Of a DNA stretch of 64,000 nt, positions 10,339 to 19,700 are shown in pieces (within the stretch, counting starts at the first letter, position 1; each line of letters opens with the position of its first letter). Both the position numbers and the translations under genes were made by a program. The DNA is from Nostocoides sp. Soil756 (GTDB lineage: Bacteria > Actinomycetota > Actinomycetes > Actinomycetales > Dermatophilaceae), in the NCBI RefSeq assembly GCF_001428065.1, contig NZ_LMSE01000002.1, positions 1,270,120-1,334,119 of the forward strand. Direction: 5' to 3'. The notes beneath the pieces are model-generated. The model saw only the letters and a program-made list of their open reading frames with translations, ran no database searches and was not told the DNA's origin.

Positions 10339-10848
10339 CTACCTCGGAGCGGAGTACTCCACGGCGACGCACAATTCATCACGGGCAACCGAGATATCGA
10401 TGATGTAGGTCCCTGCTGTGGGCGTCGGGATCAGGCCGGGCCAGAACTGTCCGAACTCGTCGGAGGAAGCCGCCCCACCGTCACGTGTCACGACGGTCAC
10501 CTTCCCGTCGGGAGCGGTGACTTGAAGGCGGGCATCGTCGACGCCAGCCTTCTTGGATCCCACCCAGACTTTCATCTGCCGCGGCTGGCTTGAGGGCAGA
10601 ATCGTGGCGTCGAAGGGGCCCGCAGACAGCGGTCCTCGCTGGGCAGAGGCAGAGCCCGTGACGTCCGGACAGTCACCCCCGCCGTCCGTGACAACGTGGG
10701 TGCCCGCCGGAGACGCCGACCGCAGTGGACCGGGTGAGGAGGCGCCGGCAGCATCCTCCGGGTCGACGGTGCCGGTGCAGGCCGAGCAGACGAGAGCGAT
10801 GGCCGACGCGAGGCACGCGCCGACCACTCGCGCCCTTCGAGTGCCCAC
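10339..10848 (-). CDS. Putative lipoprotein, unknown function
   Basis: 169 aa from GTG 10848, which has AGGA 7 bp upstream; an ATG at 10911 is possible but adds a charged leader before the signal. N terminus GTRRARVVGACLASAIALVCSACTG is a signal peptide with a lipobox-like end (cleavage before the last Cys). The mature part has a low-complexity Ser/Pro/Ala linker, then a beta-rich domain with ATILPSSQPRQMKVWVG and TYIIDISVARDELCVAVEY, resembling pre-peptidase C-terminal or carbohydrate-binding-like sandwich folds only in general pattern. No named family recognised. Confidence 0.6.
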   Translation of the reverse strand: MGTRRARVVGACLASAIALVCSACTGTVDPEDAAGASSPGPLRSASPAGTHVVTDGGGDCPDVTGSASAQRGPLSAGPFDATILPSSQPRQMKVWVGSKKAGVDDARLQVTAPDGKVTVVTRDGGAASSDEFGQFWPGLIPTPTAGTYIIDISVARDELCVAVEYSAPR

Positions 10849-11132
10849 CCCAGAATCCTGCCCAACGCGGTCTGACCTGGCTAGAGCACCTTCCTTCGCG
10901 CAGGCACCCAACTGCGTCTAACCGCCGCCTGTCGACCGCTCAAAGTCAGGCTCGTCGTAGCGATCTCGGGAAGTCGGGCACGAAGGGTGCTAGGTCAGGG
11001 CGAAACTCTTGGCGCAGGCGTTCGATGATCCTGTTCACGCCCTGCTCGGCCATGGGCGGGGGCCCAACGGCCGGATCGATTGCGCGCGGGACTGACTCCG
11101 CGGTTTCAACGGCGCCCGGGGGCGGTCCGGCC

Positions 11133-11607
11133 TTAAGCAGCTCCCTCCCAGAGGAAGGACCACTGCTCGGATGTGACGCAGAGCCACACGTCGTGGCCCG
11201 CGCCCAGCGCCTCTGGCTCGAGCATGAGATCGCCGGCTCGTGCGCGGCCGAGCCACATCAAGGTGGCTTCCGCGATGAACGCGCACGCTCGCTGGATGCT
11301 GTCCTGGTATGAGGCTTCCGAGGGTGAACATCTCGTTCGGAAGATCCGGGCAACGGATGTCGTCACTGATCAGATCCGTGAACGACGCGTTGTTGCCCGG
11401 GATCCTGCCGAGTCGCAGTTCCACCGTGACCAGAGCGCCCACCTGAGCCGACCCCTGCATCGTCAGCCAGCGACGCAGACCCACCTTGACGCGAAGGCCC
11501 GTCGGCAAAAGGCAGGCAATCGTCAGCCCGCGCCGCTTGAATCCCTCCCCAGAGAGCCTGGCGCCCAGCGATCGAGCCAACTCATCGACCAGATCGCCGT
11601 CAGCCAT
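11133..11607 (-). pseudogene. Frameshifted cytosolic protein, DUF4304-like
   Basis: The start MADGDLVDELARSLGARLSG at 11607 reads well to PDLPNEMFTLGS (about 11330), after which coherent sequence continues only in another frame (EASYQDSIQRACAFIAEATL ... SEQWSFLWEGAA, stop 11133). One base gained or lost between 11310 and 11345 would restore a protein of roughly 158 aa. The N-terminal pattern (LGARLSGEGFKRRG) resembles DUF4304-type proteins, which often accompany immunity or toxin loci, but this is a weak match. It may be a decayed gene or an assembly error. Confidence 0.5.
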
Positions 11608-11738
11608 TCGGGCTCCGCAGCATGGAGGCAATCTAGGACCTAGGCCACAGGGGCAGTGGGGCAAACTGCGTCTTTGTGCTGCGCGCCGACGTAGTTCCAT
11701 GGGGCGTCCAAGCCTGACCCACGTCTAGTGTTCGGGTC

Positions 11739-12098
11739 ATGAGCGAGCCGTCGCTGGGTCGGGCGGGTGACGTGGTCAGCCGTCACGGGGCCTCGCGCTC
11801 TCCCGTATTGCCGGGCGAGACCCTTGGCATCTCTCGCGAGGTGGGTACTGGGCTCATGCCTATCAACGGCCTTCGGCACCCACCGGCTGGCCGCACGTGC
11901 GGTTGGTACATCTGGGCCGGCGAGGTGCTCTCGGACGACCCCGACTTCTTCCTCTCGAGGCACCTGGACCACCTGGGTCCGATCGTTCAGGATCTGGAGC
12001 GCTACCTCGAGCTGCCACCGGGCTGGAGATTTCTGATTGCGCCCCACTATGAAGACGTGTGGTTCGACGAGAGCCTGCTGAAGATCACGCGCGACTGA
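11739..12098 (+). CDS. Imm33-like (possible immunity) protein
   Basis: 119 aa, ATG at 11739. The C-terminal half is well structured: TCGWYIWAGEVLSDDPDFF, HLDHLGPIVQDLERYLELPP, then GWRFLIAPHYEDVWFDESLL. The GWYIW...LPPGWRFL...DVWFD arrangement recalls Imm33-type immunity proteins of polymorphic toxin systems. No cognate toxin is present nearby, so it could be an orphan immunity gene gathered by the element. The first 40 residues have little family signal, and a later start near 11856 (ATG, MPINGLRH) is possible. Confidence 0.55.
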   Translation: MSEPSLGRAGDVVSRHGASRSPVLPGETLGISREVGTGLMPINGLRHPPAGRTCGWYIWAGEVLSDDPDFFLSRHLDHLGPIVQDLERYLELPPGWRFLIAPHYEDVWFDESLLKITRD

Positions 12099-12348
12099 GA
12101 CGGCAACGTCTTGGGCCCAGGTTGACGGCACATGCGTCTCTTCGCCGCTTGCCGAACTAGTCCGCCGGCGGCTGTGACCACAGGCCTTACCGCCCACGTC
12201 AGGCGTCGTCGCTCGCGCAGATTCGCGCCAGCTGGTCCCACGCGCCGCGTTGACGCCCTCGCGACGTGCTCATCCGGGCAGACTCGTCATCTCGTCGTCG
12301 ATTGCGGCGACACACGGAGCAGTCTCGGGGGATGTACTTGACGTGACC

Positions 12349-12930
12349 ATGGACGCGGACGGCCAAAACTCGGAGCAGCGTGCGGAGGACTTCACGCGTC
12401 TCTTCGAAGACTCGTTCGACGACGTCTTCAGGTTTTGCGCCCGCAGAGCACCGGTTGCACGCGCCGAGGACATCGCTGCCGAGGCGTTGGCAACGGCTTG
12501 GCGCCGATTCGAGACGCTGCCCGTTGCCCGGTCAGATCAGCGCGCTTGGCTCTTCACCACTGCGCGCCACATTCTCCTGCGCGATGAGCGGAACGAGGGG
12601 CGCCGCCGTGCCTTCACTATCGCCCTTGGACCGGGTCATCTCGTCGACGTCCCCGGAGTCGATGGTGAGGCAGCTACCCGTGCAGACCTGGGGCGGGCGT
12701 GGGCGCGGCTCTCCAGCGTGCACCAGGAGGCACTGGCGCTCACCGTGTGGGAGGGGCTATCTGCGGAGGAGGCCGCCTCCGTCCTCGACATCTCTCCCGT
12801 CGCATACCGACTGCGCTTGTCGAGGGCCCGGAAAGTCCTGCGCGCCCAACTCGGCGTTCCTAGCCGCACTAGCCAGCGACCTCGACCGCATCCGACAGCG
12901 CGCAAGCAGGCACCGGAGGCCACGCCATGA
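12349..12930 (+). CDS. ECF RNA polymerase sigma factor
   Basis: 193 aa from ATG 12349 (GTG 12343 is an alternative). Sigma-70 region 2 spans about residues 15-85: DFTRLFEDSFDDVFRFCARR, EDIAAEALATAWRRFETLP, DQRAWLFTTARHILLRDERN. Region 4 spans about 115-165: AWARLSSVHQEALALTVWEG, SAEEAASVLDISPVAYRLRL, RARKVLRAQL. It overlaps the next gene by 4 bp (ATGA), and that gene encodes a membrane protein, the usual arrangement for an ECF sigma with its regulator. The promoters it reads are unknown; cargo lipoproteins nearby are candidates. Confidence 0.9.
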   Translation: MDADGQNSEQRAEDFTRLFEDSFDDVFRFCARRAPVARAEDIAAEALATAWRRFETLPVARSDQRAWLFTTARHILLRDERNEGRRRAFTIALGPGHLVDVPGVDGEAATRADLGRAWARLSSVHQEALALTVWEGLSAEEAASVLDISPVAYRLRLSRARKVLRAQLGVPSRTSQRPRPHPTARKQAPEATP

Positions 12931-13715
12931 CCATTGATGTCATCGACCAGATCCTCGGCGACGCAGACCCGGCGGTGGGCACGGTCCCTCACCGGGACCC
13001 AGAGCTGGTACTCCGCGAGATCCTGAGCAGCGTCGACGGTCCGCCGCGGAGGGTCGCGCACTCGACCCAGGGCAGGCGGTACCGGGTTGCGCGCGTGGCC
13101 TTGATCGGCATGGCTGCTGCGGCGCTTCTCGCGGTCCCCGTCGTGACCAGTCGTGACACCGCGTACGCCGGGTGGACCGCCTACCCGGCCGCGCTCTCCA
13201 CCGGACAGTTCAACGCCGTCACAGAGCAGTGCCAGGAGTGGATTCACGGCTCGATCACGGACCAACCCACACAGGTGGTGCTGTCCGAGCGTCGAGGAAA
13301 CATCGGTCTTGCCTTGGTGGCCGGCACCGACGGGCTCCTCGTCACGTGCGAACAGGACCTGGACGCGCCGCGAGAACCGAGCGGGGGCTCAACCGAGTCG
13401 CATCTGACGCAGGCCCCCAGGGCTGATCAGATCATCTCGAACGGCGGCTCAGCATTCTCGGAGAGTGATGACGACCCGATCTTCTGTGTCGTGTCGGGAC
13501 GCGTCGGGTCCGATGTCACCGGCCTCGTCGTCCACACCGAAGAGCAAGGCGACGTCACCGCAACAGTCCAGGACGGCTACTTCACGGCATGGTGGCCAGG
13601 GCCTTCCGACTCGGCGCGGACCCGGCGCGCGGGGCTCCCCATGAACTTCACCTTCACGGCGAAACTGAATGACGGCACGACGAGATCGTTCTCGCGATCT
13701 CAAACCGAGCAGTGA
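12927..13715 (+). CDS. Membrane protein coupled to ECF sigma (possible anti-sigma)
   Basis: 262 aa, ATG overlapping the sigma gene stop. Residues 1-50 are cytosolic (MTIDVIDQILGDADPAVG, DPELVLREILSS), residues about 53-74 form one membrane helix (VARVALIGMAAAALLAVPVV), and the remaining 190 residues are extracytoplasmic. This is the topology of membrane-anchored anti-sigma factors, but there is no zinc-binding HxxxCxxC motif. Many actinobacterial ECF genes have such partners of unproven function. Its outer domain has no family I recognise. Confidence 0.75.
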   Translation: MTIDVIDQILGDADPAVGTVPHRDPELVLREILSSVDGPPRRVAHSTQGRRYRVARVALIGMAAAALLAVPVVTSRDTAYAGWTAYPAALSTGQFNAVTEQCQEWIHGSITDQPTQVVLSERRGNIGLALVAGTDGLLVTCEQDLDAPREPSGGSTESHLTQAPRADQIISNGGSAFSESDDDPIFCVVSGRVGSDVTGLVVHTEEQGDVTATVQDGYFTAWWPGPSDSARTRRAGLPMNFTFTAKLNDGTTRSFSRSQTEQ

Positions 13716-14072
13716 GAGCACCCCGCGCCTGACAGCCGCGGCAGCGCAGTAGTCCCGATCTGCGGCGGCCGAGTCATGCTGCATACCGCCGCGAAGCGCG
13801 TATTCCGTCGCGAGAGGGTTCATGTGGTTGCAGGCCAGGTTCGGCCACCGGTGCGGATGCAGGTACTTGAACTGGGCTCGAGCAAGGCGCACGGTCGCTC
13901 CAGAGCACCGACAAGCGTCTCGGGAGCGATCGCGTCCAGGCCTCTTCCGGGCGAAGGCAGGATGGTGAGCCGCCGACAGAATGGCAACCGGAGTGCGTTC
14001 GGTCACCGGGACCAGTTGGCGGACGGCGACCTCGGTGGTACCTGTGGAATCTTGGACCTCAGGTGACGTGTT
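13716..14072. other. 357-bp gap, no supported gene
   Basis: A 96-codon frame exists on the plus strand (13776-14066) but its composition is not coding-like and no ribosome site precedes it. AGGTG at 14060-14064 lies 8 bp before the next gene's ATG. Confidence 0.45.
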
Positions 14073-14632
14073 ATGGCCGTGACGGAAATGTCGAAAGTTG
14101 AGCGCGCGACGCTCGCAGGCGTGTGTTCAACCATTCTTCTCACCGCAGGGTGCTCGGCTGCCGAGAGAGATGTCGAAAGTCCGTCCAATACGGCAGCAAC
14201 GTCGGCCGCGAACCCTAAGCCGACATCAGCTGGTTGCAGCGTCACCCGTCCGACGACCGAGGGCATCCCAACCGGAGTGCGCCAGACCTACGATGGTCCC
14301 GCCTTCGGCCAGGAACAACTGTGGGTGGGGGCTTGGTGGTCCGACGAGACCCTGCTCGAAGAGGCCCGCCAGCACGGCGGCATCAAGTACCCGTCGTTCA
14401 CGATCCAGGACGACGACGTCACCGACGAGCTCGGACCGCCTCAGGTGTCGGCCAAACGGCTCGACGGAGGGGCGAAATCGCCGGCGACACCGGGGGATAT
14501 GCCACGGCGAAGGGTGACTCCGGCAAGACGCTTCACTGGTGGCCGACCGGCATCCAATTCTCCGGTCCTGGCTGTTGGCGCATCACGGAGACCGTCGGCA
14601 GCACCAGCATCACCTATGTCGTAGACATCTGA
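14073..14632 (+). pseudogene. Frameshifted lipoprotein gene
   Basis: The N terminus MAVTEMSKVERATLAGVCST followed by ILLTAGCSA is a lipoprotein signal with lipobox LTAGC (Cys about residue 27). Coherent sequence runs to VSAKRLDGG (about 14470); the sensible C-terminal part (GEIAGDTGGYATAKG, TLHWWPTGIQFSGPGCWRIT, ETVGSTSITYVVDI, stop 14632) is in another frame. A single-base indel near 14466 explains it. Restored length is about 186 aa. It resembles small secreted actinobacterial lipoproteins of unknown role and lies downstream of the ECF pair, so may have been part of its regulon. Confidence 0.6.
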
Positions 14633-14837
14633 AGTAGGCAGGTAACCCTCCTGTCTGACCCGCATGGGACACGACCGGCCCGCATCACCAGCCGGGTCAG
14701 TGATCAGAAGACATCGTCGGAACCGCTGCGCTCCCCCGCCATCGCCCACATCGGCAAAGTCGACCTGATGCTCGCAGCCTGCCGAAGGGGTGCACCAGCC
14801 CTCCGGATGACCTCTAGCCCGGTGCCGATGGACAGTC

Positions 14838-15119
14838 CTATCGCTCGCGGGGAGCGCTGCGTTCCCACCAGTCGTCAGGTGGCTCGCGGATGATGGTGGC
14901 CGCGGTGATCTCCGCGCGTCCGAGGCTGCAGAACTTCCACAACTCCTTCGCGGCCCGGTGGAACTGGAAGGCAGCGTGGTCGATGTCGAAGGCGTCCAGC
15001 TCGCCGGCGCGGTACCGGTCGAGGGCGTGGCCGAGGTGGCTCGCGAGGGCCCGCAGCTGTGCTTCGTGGTACTCGGCCACGACAGCGCGGGCGTCACGCC
15101 GCTCGGACTTGGTCGACAC
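14838..15119 (-). CDS. Small helical protein, unknown
   Basis: 93 aa from ATG 15119. Highly charged and helical: MSTKSERRDARAVVAEYHEA, LRALASHLGHALDRYRAGEL, DIDHAAFQFHRAAKELWKFC. I recall similar short proteins in other actinobacteria but know no function. The divergent neighbour (15210) is a pRiA4b ORF-3 protein. Good coding composition and no overlapping better candidate. Confidence 0.65.
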   Translation of the reverse strand: MSTKSERRDARAVVAEYHEAQLRALASHLGHALDRYRAGELDAFDIDHAAFQFHRAAKELWKFCSLGRAEITAATIIREPPDDWWERSAPRER

Positions 15120-15209
15120 CCGGGCGAGGCTACGCCGCCTCGGGTGCAGGAGCCACAGGCCAGCGTGTGGTCGGTTCTTGTGGGACGGGTCGGCTGGTTC
15201 ACTGCTGTC

Positions 15210-16712
15210 ATGAGCGACTCGAGTCCGGTGCCGCGGGATCCCGCCGCCCTCAAGGAGTGGGTCTCCTCGCTGAGCCGTGAGGAGCTCGCCGACCTCGCGG
15301 GGCAGCTGCTCGGGGGGTCGATGACCGGCGGGCTCGCGGGCCTGGCCGTGGAGCGACGGCGTCGTGAGATCCGTCTGACCCCTCCCCCGCCGGAGCCGGG
15401 ACTGCTCACAGTGGCGATCGAGCTGGTCGGCTCAAAGCCCCGGATCTGGCGGCGACTCGCGCTACCCGGGGACCTGACGCTCGACCGGGTCCATCCGCTG
15501 CTGCAGGCCGCGATGGGCTGGACCGACTCCCACCTGCACCATTTCCAGCCCGGGATCGGCCGACGCTACGACGAGCCGTACTTCCTCACCGAGTTCGACG
15601 TCGAGGAGGGTGACGAGGGCGTCCTGGAGACCGAGGCCCGGATCGACCAGGTCCTGCGTGACCCGGGCGACCGGATGCTCTACCTCTACGACTTCGGCGA
15701 CGGCTGGGAGCACCGGCTCACCCTCGAGTCCGTGTCGCCCCTGACCCCCGAGACCCGGCAACCGGCGTGCCTGGCCGGGGCGAGAGCCTGCCCGCCGGAG
15801 GACGTCGGCGGCATCCACGGCCACCACGAGCTCGCGGTCTGGCTGCGGGCCGGCGCATCCGCCGACGCCGTGCCCGCCCCCTTCGAGGACGCGGCCCAGG
15901 CGTGGGACTGGCTCCCGGTCGACTACGACCCCGACGCCTTCGACGTGGAGGAGACCACGGCCGCGATGCGCCGGTGGGCCGCCGGCGAGCACCTGCCCTG
16001 GCACCGGCTCCCGACCCCCGCGGCCGACCTCATGCAGCGGCTCCGAGGCGAGGGGTACGGCGTTCTCGCGGCATGGCTCTCGCAGGTGGGACCGCGCGAG
16101 CCGGTGGCCCTCGAAGAGGCCCAGGCGCGGCAGGCGGCCCGTCCGTGGCGGGCCGTCCTCGACGCGGTCGGCCCCGGCGTCCGGCTGACGAGCGCGGGCT
16201 ACCTGCCGCCGGCCGTGGTCGAGGAGATCGCCCACCGGAGCGAGGTCAGCGACTGGTGGATCGGCAAGGCCAACCGGGAGGACCTGACCCCACCGGTTCT
16301 CGCCCTGCGAGACGCCACCCAGCGGCTCGGGCTGCTGCGGAAGGCCAAGGGATCGCTGGCCCCGACCGCTCGGGCGAGGACCGCGACGGCCACCGATCAC
16401 GCGCTCGTCGCAGCCGTGCTCGAACGACTGCCCCTCGGCAGCGGGTTCGAGGCCGAGGCCGGGTGGTGCGCCATCGTCGCCTTGGCGGCCGGGACCCTCA
16501 AGAGCTCCCTGAGCCACGGCCTAGTCCCAGTCCTCACCGACCTCGGGTGGCGCCACCGGAACGGGTCGCCGCTGTCCGCAACGGAGGCCGTCGAGGGTGC
16601 GCAGCCGACCATCGAGATCCTCGAGCTGATGGCCGGCGGCCAACGGATGCTGGATGCCGACCTGCTCACCACCCTGGCCCGCGCCACGCTCTTCGGGGTC
16701 GCTCCCTCCTGA
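15210..16712 (+). CDS. Plasmid pRiA4b ORF-3 family protein
   Basis: 500 aa from ATG 15210. The pRiA4b ORF-3 domain (PF07929) occupies about residues 65-250: LLTVAIELVGSKPRIWRRLA, LDRVHPLLQAAMGWTDSHLH, FLTEFDVEEGDEG, LYLYDFGDGWEHRLTLES, CLAGARACPPEDVGG. The remainder (about 270-500) is an unassigned helical region rich in Ala and Leu. The domain is common on plasmids and in mobile elements; no biochemical role is established. It ends 46 bp from the convergent relaxase stop. Confidence 0.85.
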   Translation: MSDSSPVPRDPAALKEWVSSLSREELADLAGQLLGGSMTGGLAGLAVERRRREIRLTPPPPEPGLLTVAIELVGSKPRIWRRLALPGDLTLDRVHPLLQAAMGWTDSHLHHFQPGIGRRYDEPYFLTEFDVEEGDEGVLETEARIDQVLRDPGDRMLYLYDFGDGWEHRLTLESVSPLTPETRQPACLAGARACPPEDVGGIHGHHELAVWLRAGASADAVPAPFEDAAQAWDWLPVDYDPDAFDVEETTAAMRRWAAGEHLPWHRLPTPAADLMQRLRGEGYGVLAAWLSQVGPREPVALEEAQARQAARPWRAVLDAVGPGVRLTSAGYLPPAVVEEIAHRSEVSDWWIGKANREDLTPPVLALRDATQRLGLLRKAKGSLAPTARARTATATDHALVAAVLERLPLGSGFEAEAGWCAIVALAAGTLKSSLSHGLVPVLTDLGWRHRNGSPLSATEAVEGAQPTIEILELMAGGQRMLDADLLTTLARATLFGVAPS

Positions 16713-16758
16713 GCACGCCTGGTGTCGCCGGGTCGCACCGTCCGACGCCCCCCTCGAC

Positions 16759-19700
16759 TCACCGACCCATGCTGCGCCCCGGCGCCGCTGGGGTGATGCG
16801 GCGTCCGTCCTGCGGCCGTGGCACCGCGGACCTCTCGGACTGCGGCGCGGCGTGGGCCGACGCGTCGTCGGGGTCGAGGATGCGGTACCAGAGGGTGGCG
16901 CTGGGATGGTCGTCCGGGAGCGGGCCGGCGGCCATGGCGTCGGCGAGCCGGGCGGGGACGTCGGTGCCGCTGCGGCTGATGCGGTCGAGTCGTTCGGCGA
17001 GCTGGGTGGTGAAGCCGTCGCGCCGACCGACGTACTGCACCACGACGTGCTCCCAGTACCGGACCGGCTCGGGGTAGGCGGCGCGGAGGCGCTGCTCGAG
17101 ATTCGCGGCGTGACGCCTAGCCGCTCCCCCACCGACCGGTGGCGGCCCAGTGGGCCGGCGGTCGGCGTCGTCGATGCCGCGGGCCGCCCGCCAGAGGGTG
17201 AGGTCAGCGAGCAGCTCGGCGCCGGCGTTTTCGGGGAGCGAGGAGAGCCAGTCCGCCGTCGCGGGTGGTCCCTGCTGTCGGAGGGTGGTGGCGAGTGTTG
17301 CGACGCGGGTGGACCTGGCCTGGAGGTAGGGCGCCCAGGCGGGGTCGTCGGTGAGGCGTCGCGGGACGGCGGGTAGCCAGGGCAGCGGCCCTGCGGGGCA
17401 GGGTTGTTCGAGGCGGGAGAGGAGGACGGCGGCGGGGTCGATGGCGTCATCGAGGCCGGCCCGGCCTGTCGCCGCGCGCAGGGCCGTGGTGGCGTCGTTG
17501 CCGTCGGCCTCGGTGAGGGCGAGGTGGGCCCGCAGCCCGCTCCAGGCGGCGGCCTCGGTGAGCCCAGGGACGAGCCGGTCGGCCGACTCCTCCAGCCGGC
17601 GGAACCACGCGTCGCCGAGGAGGGTCTCGGCGCCGGCGAGGACGGCGTCGTCGTACCGGGCGGCGGCGCCGCGCAGCTGGACGGCCGGGCTGGTGGCGTG
17701 GGCGTGGGTGCTGGTGGCCGAGATGGCGGACCCGTCGCGGGCGAGGATCGCCTCGAGGGTCTCGGTCGCGGTGGCCGGGGAGAGGGTGTCGATGACCGGT
17801 GGCGGGTGCGGGTCGCCGTCGGCGATGGGGACGTGGACGTGGTTCTCGAGCCGGCCGCGGGTGAGCATCGTGTAGAGCAGCTGCCGGGTCTCATGGCCGG
17901 TGACGATGCCGTGGACGGTGTCGGCGGTGAGGCCTTGGGCGGTGTGGACCGTGGTGGCGTAGCCGAGCTCGACGTGAGAGGCGACGTAGTCGGCGGGCAG
18001 CACGACCCTCGCCCGCGACCCGGCACGGCGGACGGTCAGTGCGCCCCCGCCTGCGTGGGTGACGAGCCAACGGTCGCCGTTCTTGACCCAGTCGGTCCCG
18101 CCGGTGAGCAGACGCCGGTCGTTACGACGAGTGATGACCACGTCGCCGACAGACACACGCGACCCGTCGCCCAGCCTGACCTCGGCGCCGGGGGTCTGTC
18201 CGTCGAGGCGAGCGGCCCGGGCGCGTTCGTTGAGGGCGGCGACGAGGTCCCGTGAGGGGGCGAGCATGAGGCAGTCCCTGCCGGCGGCGCGGTCGGCGTT
18301 CCAGGCATCGAAGACGGCGTCGATGCTCGTGGCGAGGTCGCCGACGTGGACCCGGCCCCGGTCCAGGTAGAACCCCAGGGCGCTCGCGTCGCCCTCACGC
18401 AGAGCAAGGGTGGCGTGGGCCTCGACCGGGTCCCGGAACCGGACCACCTCGTCCAGGCGGACGGCGCCGTCGGTGGCGGCGATGTCGCGCAGCACTCCCC
18501 CGGCCCCGACGGCGGCCAGCTGTTGGTCATCTCCGACCAGCCGGACGGACGCGCCCCGCCCGAGCGCGTGGGCGACGACGCGGTCGAGGGTGAGGGTGTC
18601 GGCCATCCCGGCCTCGTCGACGAGCAGCAACGTGCCGGTCCCGATCGCATCGGCGGCCTCGGACCCGCCGACGCGGTCGAGGTCGTGGACGACCTTGGCG
18701 AGGGTGTCGGCCGGGATGCCGGTCGCCTCTCCGAGAACGCTCGCGGCGGCCGCGGACGGCGCCACCCCGACCACGGGCCCGACGTGGCCGCGCCACAAGT
18801 CCGCCAGGACGGCCAGTGCCGTGGTCTTGCCCGAGCCGGCCGGGGCGAGGACGAGCTGGACCCGGCGGCCACTGGTGGCGAGGGAGACCACGAGGTCACT
18901 CTGGCCGCGGTTGAGCGTCACACCACGCATGGCCGCCTCCAGAGCAGCCAGCTGTGCCTCCTCGGGGTCGACAGCGATCCCGTCGGCGCGGCGTGCCGCG
19001 GCGGTCAGGCGCTGCTCCGCGGCCAGGATCCTGGGGCTGGTGAACCGGTCGCTGCCGGTGTGCCGATACACGCTCGTGCCGTCGGTCCGGCGCAGGACAG
19101 CGAGGTCCGCGACCGGGTCACGCTCCGGGCTCGGGCTGACCGACAGCTCGGCGGCCGCGACCTGCACGACGTGGGCGACGACCTCGGCGACATCACCCGG
19201 TGCGATGTCGAGGTCACGCACCTGACGCTGCGCCTCGGCCGTCAGGTGCCAGATCTGCCAGGTCGCCCGCCGGGACTCGACCTCCGCGACCACCCTGCCC
19301 GCCGCCTCCCGCACCCACGCCGCCGACACCGGGGGCGCCGGGGGCCTGCTCGGTCGCAGCGCGGCCGCCACCATCCGCTCAACGGCGAGATCGGATCCGA
19401 GGATCTCGACGGCCTCCGCCCGCCAGGCCGCCCGCTGCTCCCCGAGGGAGCGGGGCTCGTGCTTCGCCTCCCGGGTCTCCAGGTTGGCCCGCTGGGCCAG
19501 CGCGATCGCCTCGACCGGGGTCGGTGGTCGGCCGTGTGCGCGCCGGAACTCGGCCGACAGCTCGCGCTGCCGGGCGGTGATGTCGGTGCGGCGGCGCGAC
19601 CAGCGTCGGCACAGCCCGGGGTCGACGCCGACGACCTCGCGGACCGGGCGCCGCTCACCTGTCACCTCGGTCCGGTCGGCGAACCCGATCCCGAGGTCGG

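Noticed and set aside
14003-14266. 87-codon minus-strand frame over the lipoprotein start
   Set aside because: Overlaps a convincing signal peptide on the other strand and has no ribosome site or family pattern.
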